From Casp-alpha2 sp036337015 (GTDB lineage: Bacteria > Pseudomonadota > Alphaproteobacteria > Rhodospirillales > Casp-alpha2), in NCBI GenBank assembly GCA_036337015.1, contig JAYZEZ010000005.1, forward strand, positions 1-64,000: a stretch of 64,000 bases of DNA. The letters are read 5' to 3'. Both the position numbers and the translations under genes were made by a program. The notes beneath the pieces are model-generated. The model was not told the DNA's origin, made no database searches, and was given only the letters and a program-made list of their open reading frames with translations. Of this stretch, positions 34,440 through 43,447 are shown in pieces (positions within the stretch are counted from its first letter, which is position 1; each line of letters opens with the position of its first letter).

Positions 34440-37100
34440 ATGGAACTCCTTTTCCTTGCCCTTTTAATTTTTGTTATGGCTTATGCTCTAGGCTCAGGCT
34501 TCCCTGTTGCTTTTGCGTTGCCTGGGGCTGCTATAATTTCTATAGGAGCTGCTACTCTTTGTGGATATCTGTTTGCTGGAAATGTTGATGCTTATTTCGC
34601 GCAAGGCAGTGCTTGGCAATGGCTAAGCGCCGGAGTTACTAACTTCCGTGGAGTATATTGGGAAGTCGAGCGGGATACCCTGATTGCCATTCCTTTGTTC
34701 ATTTTTATGGGCATTATGCTACAACGTTCAAAATTAGCTGAAGACCTTCTAGTGACTATGGCTCAACTTTTTGGACCGGTTCCAGGAGGACTAGGAATTT
34801 CTGTAGTATTTGTTGGAGCCCTTTTAGCTGCAACAACTGGTATTGTTGGTGCTACAGTAGTTGCGATGGGTCTAATTTCTCTACCCGTCATGATGCGAAA
34901 TAAATATTCCGATTCCCTTTCAACAGGGACTATTGCTGCATCTGGAACGCTCGGACAAATTATACCACCATCAATCGTGCTAATTATCCTTGCAGATCAA
35001 TTGGCTAGCGCAGCTGATCAAGCTAGCGCCGCACGTAAGAGTTTATATAAATTTTCTACTGGCGAATTTTCTATGCCATCAGCTTTTGATATTGGATCAA
35101 CCAGCGCTGGTGAAATGTTTCTAGGCGCTTTCATTCCAGGGCTAATTCTTGTCATTCTTTACATGGGCTATATCATGGCATTAGCAGTCTTGCGACCAAG
35201 CTCGGCACCATCAGTCCCTTATCATGGTAAATTTAATCGCCAGTTTTTTTTCAAAGTAGCGATAACACTGGTTCCACCGCTAACTTTAATTTTCTTAGTT
35301 TTAGGATCCATAATCACTGGCGTAGCAACCGTTAATCAAGCAGGCTCTATAGGAGCTGCAGGCGCTTTGATCATGGGTGGCTACAGATTGCGAGAAGGAC
35401 ATAAGGGGGCTTACACACCAGCTATTATTGCCCTTGTCTCTTTGATCATGATTTCACTCATAACTGCTTTTTTTGATATTAACGTTAAGAAAATCGATTC
35501 AACTAAGGATATCATCGGTTTTGGATTAGCAGTCGTTTCAGTAATTTTCTTTCTTTTTGGTCTATTTTGGAGCGGGTGGCGTACTTTTAAAATAGAAAAT
35601 ACCCTTAGGGCCGTGATGGTGGAAACGGCTAAAACAACATCCTTAGTATTTATAATTCTTTTAGGTGCAGCCATGCTTACGGCAGCATTCCGTGCATTTG
35701 GCGGAGAAGAACTTGTTCGAGATTTTTTAACAAGTTTGCCAGGTGGATTTTGGGCTCAATTTTTTATCGTTATGTCAGTAATTTTCGTACTTGGTTTTTT
35801 TCTAGACTTCATAGAAATTGCGGTTGTTGTTGTGCCCATTGTTGCACCAATACTTCTCCTTGATCCAGCAGCTAACATAACAGCAGTTTGGCTGGGTGTA
35901 ATGATTGGATTAAATATTCAAACATCATTCCTTACACCGCCTTTTGGTTTTGCCCTGTTTTATCTTCGTGGAGTAGCACCATCTACAGTTACAACCGTTT
36001 CGATGTATAAGGGCGTTATTCCGTTTATTATTCTACAACTTTTTGCATTAGGTATTGTTGGCTATGCCCCTCAACTTGTAAATTATCTTCCCAATAGAAT
36101 GTCATTAATATCAGAAACAGCTCCTCCTCCCAGAAATCCAGGCCTACAACATTGTATTGAAAAACTTGTTTTCAATAAACTAGAGTTTGAAGAAAGAAAA
36201 ATACGCGATGCTATCAAAGTTGTTGAAGCATTAAACTTGAACAGTTTGCCCTCCAAAATAAGATCTGAGCTTACAGATTCTTTTAAAAAGGCAGAAAAAA
36301 CATTCAAAATTATTAAAAGTATAGAAAAATCAGAAAAAATCTTAAACGAATTTTCTATTGAATATCGCCCCATACATGTTGAGGTTAGGGAGATTCAAAA
36401 AGCTCAAGCTAAAATCAAAAAAGAAAAAAAGAAATTAACCACAGAACTCCGCTTAATGTCTAAAGACTTCGGGAAAGACACTAAAAGAGAAAGGTTGAAA
36501 TCAACGATTTCTGATATGGATCTAGAAATAAAAAGTTTGACACAATTAATTCCAAAAAATTGGATACAGAAGCGCAAAGAATTCGTTAAGCTAAATAAGG
36601 CATCAACAAAGGCACGACAAGTATACCGGCGGAATGTTGATGATGCTTATGGTTCTCTTGTGGACGTTTTAAAAATAATTGGATCAACTTCTAGACTAGA
36701 GAAGTTGGAAAATAGATTTTCCACCATCAATAAAACAATTTTAGGAAAATCAATTAAAGATGCTCAATTAGTTATTAAAACTCTAACTGTTAAGGTCCGC
36801 TCGATACCCGGCACAAGTGAGATCACTAAAGAACTATCCAATGCTAGACGTGCACTTAGAAAAAAGAAATCAGGAGAAGAAAAGGCGCTACTTTTTCTCA
36901 TAAAAGCAAGAAAAACCTTTAATAATGAGATCGCTTGGCGAACAAAAGCAACTTTAAAAATTAAACCACAATTAGATTTTTATAAGGAAGCCATACGTGA
37001 CACTATTGGTCTCAGACTTCAAACACGACTACCTCATGATCAAGCTATAGAAGTAGCAAGTTGTAGGTCTAAACCAATTGATTTAACCCTAAGCTTCTAA
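34440..37100 (+). CDS. dctM: TRAP transporter large permease DctM with C-terminal coiled-coil extension
   Basis: The ion-coupled translocation subunit. Residues 1-555 form the DctM domain: PLFIFMGIML, GGLGISVVFVGALLAATTGIVGATVVAMG, SGTLGQIIPPSIVLIIL (SGTLG-PPS motif), DFIEIAVVVVPIV and TSFLTPPFGFALFYLRG. After about residue 560 comes a charged helical tail of roughly 325 residues, rich in lysine and glutamate with heptad-like spacing, predicted to be cytoplasmic coiled coil; it ends DLTLSF. Ordinary DctM proteins have about 430 residues, and long forms 550-650. The frame is continuous and the composition does not change, so this is not a frameshift artefact. Function of the tail is unknown. 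Confidence 0.9.
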   Translation: MELLFLALLIFVMAYALGSGFPVAFALPGAAIISIGAATLCGYLFAGNVDAYFAQGSAWQWLSAGVTNFRGVYWEVERDTLIAIPLFIFMGIMLQRSKLAEDLLVTMAQLFGPVPGGLGISVVFVGALLAATTGIVGATVVAMGLISLPVMMRNKYSDSLSTGTIAASGTLGQIIPPSIVLIILADQLASAADQASAARKSLYKFSTGEFSMPSAFDIGSTSAGEMFLGAFIPGLILVILYMGYIMALAVLRPSSAPSVPYHGKFNRQFFFKVAITLVPPLTLIFLVLGSIITGVATVNQAGSIGAAGALIMGGYRLREGHKGAYTPAIIALVSLIMISLITAFFDINVKKIDSTKDIIGFGLAVVSVIFFLFGLFWSGWRTFKIENTLRAVMVETAKTTSLVFIILLGAAMLTAAFRAFGGEELVRDFLTSLPGGFWAQFFIVMSVIFVLGFFLDFIEIAVVVVPIVAPILLLDPAANITAVWLGVMIGLNIQTSFLTPPFGFALFYLRGVAPSTVTTVSMYKGVIPFIILQLFALGIVGYAPQLVNYLPNRMSLISETAPPPRNPGLQHCIEKLVFNKLEFEERKIRDAIKVVEALNLNSLPSKIRSELTDSFKKAEKTFKIIKSIEKSEKILNEFSIEYRPIHVEVREIQKAQAKIKKEKKKLTTELRLMSKDFGKDTKRERLKSTISDMDLEIKSLTQLIPKNWIQKRKEFVKLNKASTKARQVYRRNVDDAYGSLVDVLKIIGSTSRLEKLENRFSTINKTILGKSIKDAQLVIKTLTVKVRSIPGTSEITKELSNARRALRKKKSGEEKALLFLIKARKTFNNEIAWRTKATLKIKPQLDFYKEAIRDTIGLRLQTRLPHDQAIEVASCRSKPIDLTLSF

Positions 37101-37212
37101 CTTGACTAACTTCTGATCAATTACGATCAAACTTTGCCAACATAAGTACTCTTATGCATAATGTACAATTTTTTAGAATCTAATTACAGAATAGTTAGAA
37201 AGAGATAACCAA

Positions 37213-38688
37213 ATGAAGACTTATGGCCATTATATTAACGGTAAACATATTAAAGCTACAAACAATGAAACCTTTGAAAGTATAGATCCCTATACAGGTG
37301 AGGTATGGGCAAAAATTGCTCGGGGGTCTTCAACTGAAATAGACCTAGCAGTAGAATCTGCCAAGAATGCTCTCAATGGTGAATGGGGAACGTATACCCC
37401 TTCTAAACGTGGAAAACTTCTTTTTTTATTAGCAAACCTAGTTGAAAAAAATGCTGAGCGTCTAGCAGATATCGAAGTTCAAGATAATGGCAAATTGATA
37501 GCCGAGATGGGTGCACAAACTGCTTATATGGGAGAATGGTATCGTTACTACGGCGGTTTAGCTGACAAGATAGAAGGTTCTGTAATTCCTTCAGATAAAT
37601 CTAATACGTTTAATTATACACGTTTTGAACCTTTAGGTGTCATTGGTATGATTACTCCATGGAATTCGCCGTTGTTACTCCTTGCATGGAAGCTGGCACC
37701 AGCCCTAGCAGCTGGAAATACTGCTGTTGTAAAACCATCCGAATTCGCATCTGCATCTACGATTGAATTTATGGACCTTATTGAGCAAGCTGGTTTTCCT
37801 CCAGGCGTAGTCAATGCGGTCACTGGGTATGGGCCCGAAGTTGGAGTACCATTGGTCAGACATAAAGATGTTGCTAAAATAGCATTCACAGGATCTGATG
37901 TTTCCGGCCAAAAAGTTTATGAAGAAGCTGCTAGTGGATTTAAAAGAGTTTCTTTGGAGATGGGTGGAAAATCACCAAATATTGTCTTCGATGATGCAGA
38001 TATTGAAGCCGCAGTAATGGGAGCAATATCTGGTATTTTTGCCGCTACTGGCCAAACTTGCATCGCTGGATCAAGACTTCTTTTACAAAAATCAATACAC
38101 GATGATTTTGTCAAACGACTAGTTAAAGTTGCAAAAGACGCCACAATTGGAGACCCTAAGTCTTTAGAAACGCATATCGGACCTGTAACAACACTGCCAC
38201 AATACCAAAAAATTCTTGATTATATAGCCATTGCCAAAAATGAAGGCGCAGAATGTATTTTAGGAGGAGAGCCATACACTGGTCCCGGGGCGAAAGGGTG
38301 TCAGTTTGTTCAACCAACTATCTTTACAGGCGTAAACAACGGAATGCGAATTGCTCAGGAGGAGGTATTTGGTCCGGTACTCTCTATTATTCCATTTAAT
38401 GATGAAGAGGAGGCTGTAAAAATTGCAAATGATATAGACTTCGGCCTTGCTGCCGGCATTTGGACTAGCGATATTGGTCGTTCATTTCGTATGTCAGAGA
38501 ATTTAAAAGCTGGAATAGTGTGGGTGAATACATACCGTGCAGTTAGTTACACATCACCATTTGGTGGCTACAAGCAGAGTGGACTAGGGCGCGAAAGTGG
38601 ATTAAATGCAATTTACGAATACCTACAAACAAAGTCGGTATGGATCTCAACTAAAACTTCAATCCAAAATCCTTTTGTGCTTGGTTAA
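37213..38688 (+). CDS. NAD(P)-dependent aldehyde dehydrogenase
   Basis: A 491-residue enzyme of the ALDH superfamily, oxidising an aldehyde to a carboxylic acid. ITPWNSPLLLLAWKLAPALAAGN with VKPSE, FTGSD, the catalytic glutamate in LEMGGKSPNIVF (about 249-260) and nucleophile cysteine in FAATGQTCIAGSR (about 277-289) are all present. EEVFGPVL and PFGGYKQSGLGRE complete the fold. The substrate is not predictable. It follows the TRAP genes by 112 bases on the same strand and may act on the imported compound. Confidence 0.9.
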   Translation: MKTYGHYINGKHIKATNNETFESIDPYTGEVWAKIARGSSTEIDLAVESAKNALNGEWGTYTPSKRGKLLFLLANLVEKNAERLADIEVQDNGKLIAEMGAQTAYMGEWYRYYGGLADKIEGSVIPSDKSNTFNYTRFEPLGVIGMITPWNSPLLLLAWKLAPALAAGNTAVVKPSEFASASTIEFMDLIEQAGFPPGVVNAVTGYGPEVGVPLVRHKDVAKIAFTGSDVSGQKVYEEAASGFKRVSLEMGGKSPNIVFDDADIEAAVMGAISGIFAATGQTCIAGSRLLLQKSIHDDFVKRLVKVAKDATIGDPKSLETHIGPVTTLPQYQKILDYIAIAKNEGAECILGGEPYTGPGAKGCQFVQPTIFTGVNNGMRIAQEEVFGPVLSIIPFNDEEEAVKIANDIDFGLAAGIWTSDIGRSFRMSENLKAGIVWVNTYRAVSYTSPFGGYKQSGLGRESGLNAIYEYLQTKSVWISTKTSIQNPFVLG

Positions 38689-38731
38689 TTAAAAATTATA
38701 AAGAAGTTTTTTACTAATTAAAGAAGCTTAT

Positions 38732-39946
38732 TTATAACATTGTCTTTTTGAGACTTTCATCGATTTTGTCTAAAAACTCCTGTGTATTCATCCAAGTCTG
38801 ATCATCACTTACTAAAAGTGCCAAGTCCTTAGTCATGTACCCATTTTCTACTGTGTCGACACAAACTTTCTCCAAATTTTTAGCAAAGGCAGTTACTTTA
38901 GGTGTACCGTCAAATTTACCACGATAGGATAGTGCTTGGGTCCAAGCAAAAATTGAAGCCATTGGATTAGTTGAGGTCTCTTTCCCTTCTTGAAATTGAC
39001 GATAGTGTCGAGTAACAGTTCCATGGGCTGCTTCTGACTCAATTGTTCTTCCATCCGGCGTCATCAACACCGATGTCATCAAGCCAAGTGATCCAAATCC
39101 CTGCGCAACAGTATCAGACTGTACATCTCCATCATAATTTTTACATGCCCAAACAAATCCACCTTCCCACTTCAAAGCTGAAGCAACCATGTCATCAATC
39201 AGGCGGTGCTCATAAGTTATCCTAGCTTTTTTATACTTTTCCTTAAACTCAGCCTCAAAAATAGTTTCAAATATTTCTTTAAATCTACCATCATAAGCCT
39301 TGAGAATAGTATTTTTTGTAGATAAATAAACTGGCCATCCAAGATCTAATCCGTAATTTAGGCATGACCGTGCAAACCCTCTAATTGAATCATCAAGGTT
39401 GTACATAGATAGGGCTATTCCACTTTCGGGAAACTCAAAAACCTCACGCTCAATGCTTTCGCTACCATCATAAGGTTCAAAGCGAAGCGTTAACCTACCT
39501 TTTCCAGGAATTAAAAAGTCAGTAGCGCGATATTGGTCGCCATAGGCATGACGACCAATAACTATAGGGCGAGTCCAACCAGGCACTAGTCGTGGCACAT
39601 TTTTACAGATGATTGGCTGTCGAAAAATAGTGCCGCCAATTATGTTCCTAAGAGTACCGTTCGGAGAACGCCACATCTCCTTAAGACCAAATTCTTCTAC
39701 CCGTGCTTCATCCGGTGTGATCGTTGCACATTTAACACCAACGTGAAATTTGTTGATAGCTTTAGCGGCTTCGATGGTGATTCCATCATTAGTTTTATCG
39801 CGATTTACTATCGAAAGATCATAATATTTTAGATCTAAATCTAGATAAGGCAAAATCAACTTTTTCTTAATGAAAGCCCAGATAATTCTGGTCATTTCAT
39901 CACCATCAAGTTCAACGATAGGATTTTTAACTTTGATTTTAGACAT
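38732..39946 (-). CDS. icd: NADP-dependent isocitrate dehydrogenase (homodimeric, eukaryote-like type)
   Basis: TCA-cycle enzyme making 2-oxoglutarate and NADPH. The 404-residue sequence starts KVKNPIVELDGDEMTRIIW, and carries WRSPNGTLRNIIGGTIFRQPI, GWTRPIVIGRHAYGDQYRATD, LKWEGGFVWACKNYDGDVQSD and EAAHGTVTRHYR. These features mark the subfamily II enzyme shared by eukaryotes and many Alphaproteobacteria, not the E. coli type. Convergent with the aldehyde dehydrogenase. Confidence 0.96.
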   Translation of the reverse strand: MSKIKVKNPIVELDGDEMTRIIWAFIKKKLILPYLDLDLKYYDLSIVNRDKTNDGITIEAAKAINKFHVGVKCATITPDEARVEEFGLKEMWRSPNGTLRNIIGGTIFRQPIICKNVPRLVPGWTRPIVIGRHAYGDQYRATDFLIPGKGRLTLRFEPYDGSESIEREVFEFPESGIALSMYNLDDSIRGFARSCLNYGLDLGWPVYLSTKNTILKAYDGRFKEIFETIFEAEFKEKYKKARITYEHRLIDDMVASALKWEGGFVWACKNYDGDVQSDTVAQGFGSLGLMTSVLMTPDGRTIESEAAHGTVTRHYRQFQEGKETSTNPMASIFAWTQALSYRGKFDGTPKVTAFAKNLEKVCVDTVENGYMTKDLALLVSDDQTWMNTQEFLDKIDESLKKTML

Positions 39947-40019
39947 ATTAATTTGATCTTATAAATAAGGAATTATTAATTTAAATAAAATTACTGTAAA
40001 TGTATTTAAGAACGATAAT

Positions 40020-40604
40020 TTATAGATGACTTGTTAATACATCATCTTTGGGATTAGGCTGATTTACAAGAAATGGAAAAACATCTTCTACACTGTCCAC
40101 CATAGTAAATAGCTCTTTAACTCCAGGATGTGCAAAATCACCATCAATCGTCGAATTAACTAGATCAGAAAGTGGAGACCAATAACCATCAACATTCAAG
40201 ATTACAACCGGTTTTGAATGCAACCTCAACTGTTTCCAAGTTAAAATCTCAAGGATCTCATCTAGTGTACCTAAACCACCGGGCAACACCACAAAGCCAT
40301 CTGAAATTTTAAACATAAGATTTTTACGCTCATGCATTGTGTTCGTTATGATCAGCTCTGTGACTTTATCATTGGCGACTTCCAAGTCCTTAAGAAACTT
40401 AGGTAAAACTCCAACAACTTTTCCACCCCTTTCCAAAATAGTATCAGAAACAACTCCCATAAGACCTATGCGTCCACCGCCATATACTAGAGAAACTGAT
40501 CGTTCCGCCATTATTTCACCAAGTCTTCTTGCGGACTCCTCATAGATTGGATGTTTACCATTTTTAGATCCACAGAAAACACAAACAGAATTAATATTAA
40601 GCAT
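40020..40604 (-). CDS. LOG family protein (TIGR00730, cytokinin riboside 5'-monophosphate phosphoribohydrolase type)
   Basis: A 194-residue Rossmann-like enzyme with both family motifs: MHERKNLM (90-97) and PGGLGTLDE (108-116), and the N-terminal CVFCGSKNG (8-16). LOG enzymes release the base from nucleoside monophosphates such as AMP; in bacteria without cytokinins the role is general nucleotide metabolism. Upstream 255 bases are AT-rich and contain a self-complementary TTAACGCGTTAA (40779-40790). Confidence 0.9.
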   Translation of the reverse strand: MLNINSVCVFCGSKNGKHPIYEESARRLGEIMAERSVSLVYGGGRIGLMGVVSDTILERGGKVVGVLPKFLKDLEVANDKVTELIITNTMHERKNLMFKISDGFVVLPGGLGTLDEILEILTWKQLRLHSKPVVILNVDGYWSPLSDLVNSTIDGDFAHPGVKELFTMVDSVEDVFPFLVNQPNPKDDVLTSHL

Positions 40605-40859
40605 TAAAACTCAAACATATTTTTGAAGTTGTTAGAAAATTCATACCTTTTTACGATAGTATAACAGAGTGTTTAAAGGTCTCACACACAAAAGGAAAAA
40701 ATATTTTTAGTTTAAAAAAAAAAATAGTTTTTGTTGTAAAATACAATTTATTAACAAATTAAATTGGCACTCTAGTAATTAACGCGTTAAAAAATAAAGT
40801 ACTAGCCCCCTAGGCTCTATCATATAATAGCAAATTAACTTAGAGGAGACTTTCTACTC

Positions 40860-41873
40860 TTGTCTACTAATCCATTGACAATAATTGCAGCACTTGGCTG
40901 TGGAGCTATTGCCGTAGCGATAAGTGTAAATATCATTCAGTGGAATGACGAAACTAATGACAATTCATTGGCTCCAGAACCTACTGTTGAAGAAAAAGCT
41001 ACGATTACAAAAGATAAAAAGATCAATAATGCTAGTCCTAAAATTAAAAAATTGCCTGCTTTTGATGTTGTTAGGGTCGGTCCCGATGGAAATAGCGTTA
41101 TTGCAGGCAGGGCTGAACCAGGTAGTACAGTGGTTATAAAAGATAATGGAAAGACAATTGGTAAAATTATAGCTGACAACCGTGGAGAATGGGTTTTCCT
41201 TCCTAAAAGTCCTTTACCACCTGGAAAACGTAAATTAAGTCTTGAGATGATTCCTACAACAGGAAACAACGTTCTTTCTAAAGAAGATGTATTATTGATA
41301 GTTCCTGAAAAAGGTAAAGATATAGCAGGAAAAGATTCCACTAATTCAAGTTCACTTGCCCTTAAAATACCTACCGAAGAGGGTCCAGCCACACTTTTGC
41401 AAAGTCCCAGCATACCCTTATCTAAAGGCCTGAGTATAGATGCAATTGATTACGGTGATAAAGGAAATATAATCATTAATGGAAAAGCAGATCACAATAC
41501 AAAAATTAATATTTATTTAAATGATGATTTTATAGGCCAGGCAAAATCTAACAAACAAGGCTTTTGGAATTTAAACCCGGACAAAAGTATAAAACCTGGG
41601 CTTTATACGTTACGTGCTGATCAAATCGATAATAAAGGCAAAGTTATATCCCGCATATCAATCCCCTTTTCAAGGGCAAAGCCAACCGAAGATAAAATGC
41701 CTAAACAATTTGTCATAGTTCAACCGGGCAACTCTCTATGGAGGCTTGCATACAAGGCATACGGAAGAGGAATGCGATATAAGACAATATTTCAAGCTAA
41801 CAAAGAACAGATTAAAGACCCTGATCTTATATATCCAGGACAAGTTTTCACCATGCCATCTGAGAATAATTAA
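40860..41873 (+). CDS. Membrane-anchored Ig-like and LysM domain protein
   Basis: A 337-residue protein. The N-terminal helix (5-26) anchors or exports it; a low-complexity linker follows. Two similar beta-rich repeats, each built around a G-x-A-x-x-x-x-x-V/I core and a G-E/F-W turn (about 60-120 and 195-265), resemble bacterial Ig-like domains. A C-terminal LysM domain (about 282-335; VQPGNSLWRLAYKAYG and PDLIYPGQVFTMP) binds peptidoglycan. Such proteins are common cell-envelope factors in Alphaproteobacteria. The start is TTG 40860 with GAGGAG 11 bases before it. Confidence 0.85.
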   Translation: MSTNPLTIIAALGCGAIAVAISVNIIQWNDETNDNSLAPEPTVEEKATITKDKKINNASPKIKKLPAFDVVRVGPDGNSVIAGRAEPGSTVVIKDNGKTIGKIIADNRGEWVFLPKSPLPPGKRKLSLEMIPTTGNNVLSKEDVLLIVPEKGKDIAGKDSTNSSSLALKIPTEEGPATLLQSPSIPLSKGLSIDAIDYGDKGNIIINGKADHNTKINIYLNDDFIGQAKSNKQGFWNLNPDKSIKPGLYTLRADQIDNKGKVISRISIPFSRAKPTEDKMPKQFVIVQPGNSLWRLAYKAYGRGMRYKTIFQANKEQIKDPDLIYPGQVFTMPSENN

Positions 41874-41944
41874 TTGCCGCTTTTGTGCGTCTGATAAGCT
41901 ATATAGAATAGTATGTATCTTTAATTTTAAAGGTTTTTGACTAG

Positions 41945-42598
41945 TTGAAAAATATGTTAACGCCTATACATCGTGCGGGTTGGCCGTTCATTATTATCTT
42001 TGGTCTAACCACAATATTGTTATTTTCAATCCATGAGCACTTAGGGCTTTTAGGAATTGTGTTGACGTTTTGGTGTGCCTATTTCTTTCGTGATCCAGAA
42101 AGGGTCACGCCAACTCAAGAAGGCTTAGTTATCAGCCCTGCAGATGGCATGGTTCAGTTGATTGAAATGGCAAAGCCGCCCAATGAACTAGAAATGGGAA
42201 TTGATATGCGTTGGAGAATAAGTATTTTCATGAATGTTTTTAACGTACATGTAAACAGAATTCCAATATCAGGAACGATTAGAAAATTAAATTATCGTCC
42301 CGGTAAATTCTTTAATGCTTCTCTCGATAAAGCTAGCGAACTGAACGAACGACAGAGTATAAACCTAGAGCTTAAAGATGGTAGAGACATTGCCTTTGTT
42401 CAAATTGCTGGATTAATAGCAAGACGTATTTTGTGTGATGTAAATGAGGGCCTAAATGTAAAAACTGGGGAAAGATTTGGAATGATCCGCTTTGGTAGTA
42501 GGGTGGATGTGTACTTGCCTAAAGGAATAAAGCCTATGGTTTCGGTTGGGCAAACTTCAATCGCTGGTGAAACTGTAATAGCAGATAGCAATTTATAA
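41945..42598 (+). CDS. psd: Phosphatidylserine decarboxylase (short archaeal/alphaproteobacterial type)
   Basis: Makes phosphatidylethanolamine from phosphatidylserine in the membrane. Two N-terminal helices, RDPERVTP, ISPADG, VFNVHVNRIPISG, and the self-cleavage site G184-S185 in RFGSRVDVYLP that creates the pyruvoyl cofactor are visible. Length 217 matches the PSD-A form. Start TTG 41945 lies 11 bases after AAAGG; ATG 41954 is possible. pssA begins one base after the stop. Confidence 0.93.
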   Translation: MKNMLTPIHRAGWPFIIIFGLTTILLFSIHEHLGLLGIVLTFWCAYFFRDPERVTPTQEGLVISPADGMVQLIEMAKPPNELEMGIDMRWRISIFMNVFNVHVNRIPISGTIRKLNYRPGKFFNASLDKASELNERQSINLELKDGRDIAFVQIAGLIARRILCDVNEGLNVKTGERFGMIRFGSRVDVYLPKGIKPMVSVGQTSIAGETVIADSNL

Positions 42599-42599
42599 T

Positions 42600-43379
42600 A
42601 TGATAGAAAATTTTTCGTCAACAAAATCTAATAAAAAACGATTTCAAGGTCTGTCTATTAATAGACTTATACCTAATATGTTAACCTTGCTAGCTTTATC
42701 AGCAGGTTTAACAGCAATACGCTTTGCTTTTGATCAAAAATGGGAACATTCAGTTTTAGCAATTTTTGCTGCGGGTATACTAGATGCCCTTGATGGAAGA
42801 ATAGCTAGGCTTCTAAAAGGCTCAACTAAATTCGGTGCAGAACTAGACTCTCTCTCTGATTTTGTCTGCTTTGGTGTTGCACCTGGATTAATACTTTATC
42901 TTTGGACAATGCAGGCATCTGGAAAATTTGGTTGGGTATTAATTATGCTATTTTCTATTTGTTGTGGTCTAAGACTAGCTCGATTTAATGTAATGCTCGA
43001 AAACTCAAATGCTCCTGCTTGGCAAAATAATTTTTTTGTTGGCATTCCTGCACCTATGGGTGGCGCATTAGTTTTATTACCAATGATTTTTTCTTTCCAA
43101 TTTGGCGGTGATTTCTTTCGTCAACCATGGATTTCAGGAACTTTTCTTCTGGTATTAGCTGGACTGATGGTTAGTAACATCCCTACCTATTCCTTCAAAA
43201 ATTTAAAGATCAGTAGGAATTGGATTTTACCTACAATGTTGATAACTGGTGGTATTGCTATTTCTATTATTAACGCTCCATGGATCAGTTTATCATTAAT
43301 TGGAAGTGCATATATTGCAACTATACCATTAAGCTACCGAGCACATCGGAATTTGCAAAAAAATTCAACTGACAAATAA
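42600..43379 (+). CDS. pssA: CDP-diacylglycerol-serine O-phosphatidyltransferase
   Basis: Makes phosphatidylserine, the substrate of Psd encoded just upstream. It is a 259-residue membrane protein with about eight helices; the CDP-alcohol phosphotransferase motif DGxxAR-x8-G-x3-D-x3-D is exact (D65, G66, A69, R70, G79, D83, D87). The order psd-pssA is common in Alphaproteobacteria. Confidence 0.95.
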   Translation: MIENFSSTKSNKKRFQGLSINRLIPNMLTLLALSAGLTAIRFAFDQKWEHSVLAIFAAGILDALDGRIARLLKGSTKFGAELDSLSDFVCFGVAPGLILYLWTMQASGKFGWVLIMLFSICCGLRLARFNVMLENSNAPAWQNNFFVGIPAPMGGALVLLPMIFSFQFGGDFFRQPWISGTFLLVLAGLMVSNIPTYSFKNLKISRNWILPTMLITGGIAISIINAPWISLSLIGSAYIATIPLSYRAHRNLQKNSTDK

Positions 43380-43447
43380 GCAACATTTAACAATTAATTA
43401 CTTTTCTATAATCTTACTACGATAGAGAAATATAATACTTTTAAATA

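Noticed and set aside
34440..37100. Frameshift fusion of dctM with a separate downstream gene
   Set aside because: The frame is continuous, base composition is even, and no start site with a ribosome-binding site is seen at the domain border.
40764..40780. TGGCAC as half of a sigma-54 promoter
   Set aside because: The second half (TTGCA at fixed spacing) is missing; TAATT stands there.
40779..40790. Self-complementary TTAACGCGTTAA upstream of the LysM gene
   Set aside because: Only 12 bases, no promoter elements aligned with it; chance is likely in AT-rich DNA.
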